From positions 1 through 9,340 of the forward strand of contig UQMZ01000077.1 of NCBI GenBank assembly GCA_900542185.1: 9,340 bases of DNA. The letters run 5' to 3'. Below are positions 6,386 through 9,340 of the stretch, one piece after another. Origin of the DNA: an uncultured Bacteroidales bacterium (lineage in GTDB: Bacteria > Bacteroidota > Bacteroidia > Bacteroidales > Muribaculaceae). The notes beneath the pieces were generated by a model. That model worked only from the letters and a program-made list of their open reading frames with translations, made no database searches and had not been told where the DNA came from. A program made the translations under genes and the position numbers. The stretch's first letter is position 1, and every line of letters begins with the position of its first letter.

Positions 6386-6453
6386 ATTTTATACTCAAAA
6401 CATCCTCTGAGCGCAAAATTTTTACATAACATATATCAGATGAGCGCAGATTT
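6380..6453 (-). repeat. Three 32-33 base imperfect tandem repeats at the remnant's promoter
   Basis: CGCAAAATTTT at 6380-6390, CGCAAAATTTTT at 6412-6423 and CGCAGATTT at 6445-6453 are spaced 32 and 33 bases apart; the last two are also preceded by GAG. About three helical turns separate the cores, so they lie on the same DNA face. The first overlaps the -33 box of the minus-strand promoter. I infer operator sites left over from the lost ATPase gene. Confidence 0.6.
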
Positions 6454-6532
6454 CCCCTCCTCAATGTGTATAGATACCCATTATGTTACGGATCCATTTC
6501 TGTCGCAGCCCTTCTGCGGCTTCCTCAGAAAA

Positions 6533-6578
6533 AACAATTATTATTGTTGGCATATTCGGGTTTATTTCACTATTTTTG
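6533..6578 (+). promoter_or_regulatory. Promoter and overlapping dyad for the TPR-HTH gene
   Basis: TTG (6547-6549), a 21-base spacer, then TATTTTTG (6571-6578), a full TAnnTTTG match; transcription would start near 6585, giving a leader of about 50 bases. The perfect inverted repeat AACAAT-TATT-ATTGTT (6533-6548) overlaps the -33 box and could be an operator. Apart from this and the minus-strand repeats, 6206-6634 contains no gene I can support. Confidence 0.6.
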
Positions 6579-6634
6579 TGAAGTCGAAGCACAATGTCAC
6601 AACACTGCGAAACTTCAATGAATAACACACCGAT

Positions 6635-8401
6635 ATGAACCGTCATTTATTACGATACGCACACATCCTCCTGTCGGCGATATTTGCATTGACGCTCCTT
6701 GCGGCGTCAACAGGCTGCTCACGCCGGGCCGACACCAGACTTACGCGCATCGCGGCCTCCATTTCCGATCACCCTGAAAGGGCATTGCAGGATCTTGACA
6801 GCATTAATCCAGACGCCCTGTCGGAGTCCGACCGGCATTTCCATGATTTTCTTACAATCAAGGCCCGGGACAAGGCTTCCGTGCCTCATGTATCCGACAG
6901 CCTGATTCTCGACGTCATCGATTACTATTCCGCTTATCAATCCGACCCCATATATCCCGAAGCCCTATACTACGGCGGACGTGTTTATTACGAGCTTGGC
7001 GATTATCCCACTGCATTGCAGTATTTCCAACAGGCACTCGACAATCCGGGCCACGCGCCCGACACCACCGACCTGAAAAACCGGCTGAACAGTCAGATTG
7101 GATGGTTATTGTGTGACCTCAGGCTTTATCAGAGGGCAATCCCCTATTTCTCGCAGATGTTGAAAGACAAGATGGATGAACGGGATTCCATCGGTATAGT
7201 CTTTGCTCAGCAGGGATTAGGAGGAGCCTACTACGATTTAGGGACGTTGAGCGATATCGATTCCGCTCGAAGAGCTTTATTAAATAAAGCTGATTCAATT
7301 CTTACACGCTCATTGGATTACGCCGTTAAACTGCCCAAAACATTTGAAGCAAACTCTCTGATCTTTCTGGCAGCTGTAAAACAAGCCTCCGGAGAAATCC
7401 GAACAGCCGTGGACCTGATAAGACATACTCCTGACCTGGCAGAACCTATCCAACGCAATGTCGCCCTCGCGTATGCCGCCGACATATATCTGGATGCCGG
7501 CATCATGGACACCGCCTATATGTACGCGCATGACCTTATTGTCAATGAAGATATCCTGAATAAAAAAACCGGATACCGCATCATTCTGTCTCCGGAATTC
7601 AGACACACACTCCATCCCGACACCTTGAACCAGTACTATACGGATTATAAGAACCTTCTTGAGGCATATTTTGACGATAATCCCAACGAGCAGGCGCTGA
7701 TGCAGGAAAGTCTGTATAATTACAAACTGCATGAACGCGAAAAACTAAAAGAACACGCTGCAAACGAACGTCTGAGATGGATTATCGCCGGCATCGTCAT
7801 CCTGGCGCTTATCGCGTCATCCATAATGCTGTTCATCAAGAATCGTGACAAAGCCATCATCATTCAACTGCGCGATAATCTTGACAGCCTCCAAAAGCTG
7901 AAATCACAGCTACCTCTTCCGGTGGAAACCCCTGCTATGGATTCCTCATCGGATGCCGATTCAACAGAGCCGGATACCATTAACAATGAGCCGATACTTC
8001 GCGAAAAACTGCGCGACGAGTTGATGGCTCTTTATGAGCAGTCGAAGTCACAAAAAGTTTCTCCCATAATACTGAATTCCAAGATATACTTTCAAATCTG
8101 TGGAATGATTTCGGAACGGCAACGTATCGACGAGGAAACTTTCGATAAACTGAAACGTACGGTACTGGAGGCTTCCCCTAAATTCATCGACAACCTTAAA
8201 ATACTGACTCAAAACAGATTGACCGAGGTTGATCTACAGACAGCCCTCCTCATCAAATGTGGCTTCAGGCCATCTGAGATGACCGTTCTCTTTGCCCGTT
8301 CCAACGGAGCGATAATTTACCGCAGAAACACATTGGCCACAAAAGTCTTCGGTCACACGGAAAGCGTCGATGTCGTAAACGGCATCATCCGTCTGCTGTA
8401 A
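6635..8401 (+). CDS. Membrane-anchored TPR regulator with C-terminal helix-turn-helix
   Basis: 588 residues. The N-terminus is a signal or lipoprotein-like segment (hydrophobic 9-24, then STGC with Cys28). Residues about 35-350 are helical TPR-type repeats; one is clear at 108-137 (EALYYGGRVYYELGDYPTAL, then QYFQQALDNP), with others near 155-185 and 190-230. A transmembrane helix follows (381-401), then a coiled-coil-prone segment (about 405-425), an acidic linker (430-450), and a C-terminal domain ending in a LuxR-like helix-turn-helix (about 530-572, LTEVDLQTALLIKCGFRPSE, then a recognition-helix-like NGAIIYRRNTLATKVFG). The topology implies an external sensor half and a cytoplasmic DNA-binding half in one chain. 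This is a known Bacteroidetes arrangement, but its signals are mostly unknown. It precedes a secreted-protein gene whose promoter carries an operator-like hexamer array, so that gene is its likely target (inference). Confidence 0.85.
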   Translation: MNRHLLRYAHILLSAIFALTLLAASTGCSRRADTRLTRIAASISDHPERALQDLDSINPDALSESDRHFHDFLTIKARDKASVPHVSDSLILDVIDYYSAYQSDPIYPEALYYGGRVYYELGDYPTALQYFQQALDNPGHAPDTTDLKNRLNSQIGWLLCDLRLYQRAIPYFSQMLKDKMDERDSIGIVFAQQGLGGAYYDLGTLSDIDSARRALLNKADSILTRSLDYAVKLPKTFEANSLIFLAAVKQASGEIRTAVDLIRHTPDLAEPIQRNVALAYAADIYLDAGIMDTAYMYAHDLIVNEDILNKKTGYRIILSPEFRHTLHPDTLNQYYTDYKNLLEAYFDDNPNEQALMQESLYNYKLHEREKLKEHAANERLRWIIAGIVILALIASSIMLFIKNRDKAIIIQLRDNLDSLQKLKSQLPLPVETPAMDSSSDADSTEPDTINNEPILREKLRDELMALYEQSKSQKVSPIILNSKIYFQICGMISERQRIDEETFDKLKRTVLEASPKFIDNLKILTQNRLTEVDLQTALLIKCGFRPSEMTVLFARSNGAIIYRRNTLATKVFGHTESVDVVNGIIRLL

Positions 8402-8452
8402 ATAGCTCAGATATAATTTGCGACCGCGCGATTACGCCTCCCATTGTCGGCG

Positions 8453-8534
8453 ACTGGAAAGGCGGTGTCCCCACCGCCTATTTGTGACGGCGTGGACGTC
8501 GTCATTCCAGTAGTAGTGCTGGCTGTCCCCAGCC
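8453..8534 (+). repeat. Nested hairpin cluster, REP-like
   Basis: Three hairpins, each with a four-base loop: GGCGGTG-TCCC-CACCGCC (8461-8478), GACGGCG-TGGA-CGTCGTC (8486-8503, one G-U pair on the plus strand) and GGCTG-TCCC-CAGCC (8521-8534). The first two are enclosed by a seven-base outer stem, ACTGGAA (8453-8459) with TTCCAGT (8505-8511), forming a branched structure. There is no U-tract. It starts 52 bases after the TPR-HTH stop. It resembles dispersed intergenic palindromes of the REP type and is much more GC-rich than the flanking non-coding DNA. Confidence 0.7.
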
Positions 8535-8630
8535 GCGCATAAAGCACGGAAACCAGGCAAGATCCGAACACTTGTTAACAAATCACACCGTATCATTTGT
8601 TATCTCGGCTACAATCCTTATACACAATAT

Positions 8631-8707
8631 TGATTGGAAAACTGATTGTAACGCACCCTTACCCTCTTATTCTCAACTGATTGCAAAAACAATCATTTTT
8701 ACAATCA
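8631..8707 (+). promoter_or_regulatory. Operator-like array of TGATTG/CAATCA hexamers
   Basis: Five exact copies: TGATTG at 8631, 8643 and 8678, and its complement CAATCA at 8690 and 8702. Start-to-start spacing is 12, 35, 12 and 12. The third and fourth form the perfect dyad TGATTGCAAAAACAATCA (8678-8695). The last copy ends eight bases before the -33 box of the next gene, where an activator would be expected. The remaining stretch 8535-8630 contains nothing I can support. Confidence 0.6.
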
Positions 8708-8714
8708 TTCAAAA

Positions 8715-8746
8715 CTTGACATTTATCCGGACTGTTCCTAACTTTG
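8715..8746 (+). promoter_or_regulatory. Promoter of the small secreted protein gene
   Basis: CTTG (8715-8718), a 20-base spacer, then TAACTTTG (8739-8746), an exact TAnnTTTG. The expected start near 8753 leaves a leader of about 20 bases before the ATG at 8773. This supports the short protein rather than the longer open frame that begins at 8572. Confidence 0.75.
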
Positions 8747-8772
8747 CCTCACAAATCAATCCTAACGATATT

Positions 8773-9156
8773 ATGAACAAACTGCTTACTATTTTAAGCC
8801 TCGCACTTCTGGCTCTGGTAGCGATGCCTGTCGATGCGGCGACCCGAACCAAACGCACCATAACTTTAAAGAAAGTGCCAAGACAGCCAAAACATGATGG
8901 CAAAGACTTTTATAAGATTCCTGCTGTACCTTTCATCTGCTATGTCGACAAAGACAGCGGCATCCAGCCTCTCGACACTTCTGAAATCGAATCGTATGAA
9001 ATCTGGGACCGTACGGACACTGTTCCGATCGTGATATTTGAAGACGAGGAGCATTTTGTCGATTATATCCTGAATGACGACGCTCAAGGCATCATCAAAC
9101 TCTTCTCCCAAGACTACATGTATATAGGAGAGCTTGACTCTCAGACTGAACTATGA
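8773..9156 (+). CDS. Small secreted protein, possibly DUF3244-like
   Basis: 127 residues with a clean Sec signal peptide: MNK, a hydrophobic core (4-18), and a VDA-A cleavage site near residue 22. The frame is open back to a TTG at 8572, but the upstream part crosses the promoter and is not signal-like, so I chose the ATG at 8773. The mature part is about 105 residues: a basic start (TRTKRTITLKKVPRQPK), then beta-rich segments (PAVPFICYVD, IESYEIWD, TVPIVIFEDEEHFVDYIL, GIIKLFSQDYMYIGELD). Size, location and the ending YxYxGEL recall DUF3244, the small beta-sandwich secreted proteins common in gut Bacteroidales, but the match is from memory and weak. No catalytic motif or lipobox is present. 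It is probably periplasmic or exported. Confidence 0.8.
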   Translation: MNKLLTILSLALLALVAMPVDAATRTKRTITLKKVPRQPKHDGKDFYKIPAVPFICYVDKDSGIQPLDTSEIESYEIWDRTDTVPIVIFEDEEHFVDYILNDDAQGIIKLFSQDYMYIGELDSQTEL

Positions 9157-9311
9157 TGTCAACATCATAATTAGTTCTCATGAATTCCCCTTTGGCAGTT
9201 CCTCCGGGAACCATATCCCCCATAATCCAAATAGTGTGATAATCCGACACTTGAATGTCCTAAAAACAAGTTTAACGGCTTCGATAATATAAACCTCAAA
9301 AATCAATGCTT

Positions 9312-9340
9312 ATGAAAAAAATTACATTGATGGCATTGCT
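9312..9340 (+). CDS. Start of another secreted protein (cut by window end)
   Basis: Only the first codons are visible: MKKITLMAL and part of the next codon, a typical start of a Sec signal peptide. An in-frame ATG at 9306 would add two residues. No TAnnTTTG box is visible in 9157-9305. That gap does hold two ATAATCC copies (9221 and 9239) and a small GTTCC-TCCG-GGAAC hairpin (9199-9213) without a U-tract. The gene may belong to the same set as the preceding secreted protein. Confidence 0.5.

Noticed and set aside
6380..6453. Possible CRISPR array (32-33 base period)
   Set aside because: Only about 11 bases recur per unit, the repeats are imperfect, there are just three, and they overlap a promoter. 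No cas genes are present.
6500..6518. CGCAG/CTGCG hairpin as a terminator
   Set aside because: Only five base pairs, with no T-run in either direction.
6440..6646. Two opposed 61-codon open frames just before the TPR-HTH gene
   Set aside because: Both run through the promoter region and show no protein-like composition; the DNA is better explained by the promoter and dyad.
8572..8772. Upstream extension of the small secreted protein (67 extra codons from a TTG)
   Set aside because: The extension covers the hexamer array and a canonical promoter, and it would bury the signal peptide inside the protein.

Overview
The window looks like a chromosomal segment of a gut-type Bacteroidota (order Bacteroidales; Muribaculaceae-like is my best guess, from general familiarity only). 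The main evidence is promoter architecture: several starts are preceded by the Bacteroidota -7 element TAnnTTTG with a TTG or TTTG about 18-23 bases upstream, and Shine-Dalgarno sequences are mostly absent. The greA-HIT pair, the SufE-like protein and the POT transporter with a GERFGYY motif fit the same group.

Positions 1-3575 are a GC-rich, well-kept core. A minus-strand pair, greA followed by a HIT-family hydrolase gene, is transcribed away from a divergent promoter region (about 1074-1328). On the plus strand follow a SufE-like sulfur acceptor and a POT/PTR-family peptide transporter, separated by a short 9-base tandem repeat. The transporter ends at a strong intrinsic terminator (3532-3575).

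Positions 3576-6500 are a more AT-rich, decayed accessory patch. It holds a C-terminal winged-helix fragment of a larger lost gene, a possible 36-residue membrane peptide, and an AAA+ ATPase (archaeal ATPase/DUF234 type with a C-terminal PD-(D/E)XK-like motif) broken by two separate +1 frameshifts. A small membrane protein and a short, possibly truncated ORF follow. The patch ends with an unannotated minus-strand remnant of a second ATPase family (DUF4143 type) that has lost most of its body. Both ATPase loci carry repeated sequence elements that overlap their promoters.

Positions 6530-9340 hold an intact regulator-effector type arrangement. A 588-residue membrane-anchored TPR protein with a C-terminal LuxR-like helix-turn-helix is followed by a nested hairpin cluster, then a 127-residue secreted protein with its own canonical promoter, then the start of another secreted protein. 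Upstream of the secreted-protein promoter are five TGATTG/CAATCA hexamers, mostly 12 bases apart. The upstream TPR-HTH protein is a reasonable candidate to bind this operator-like array.
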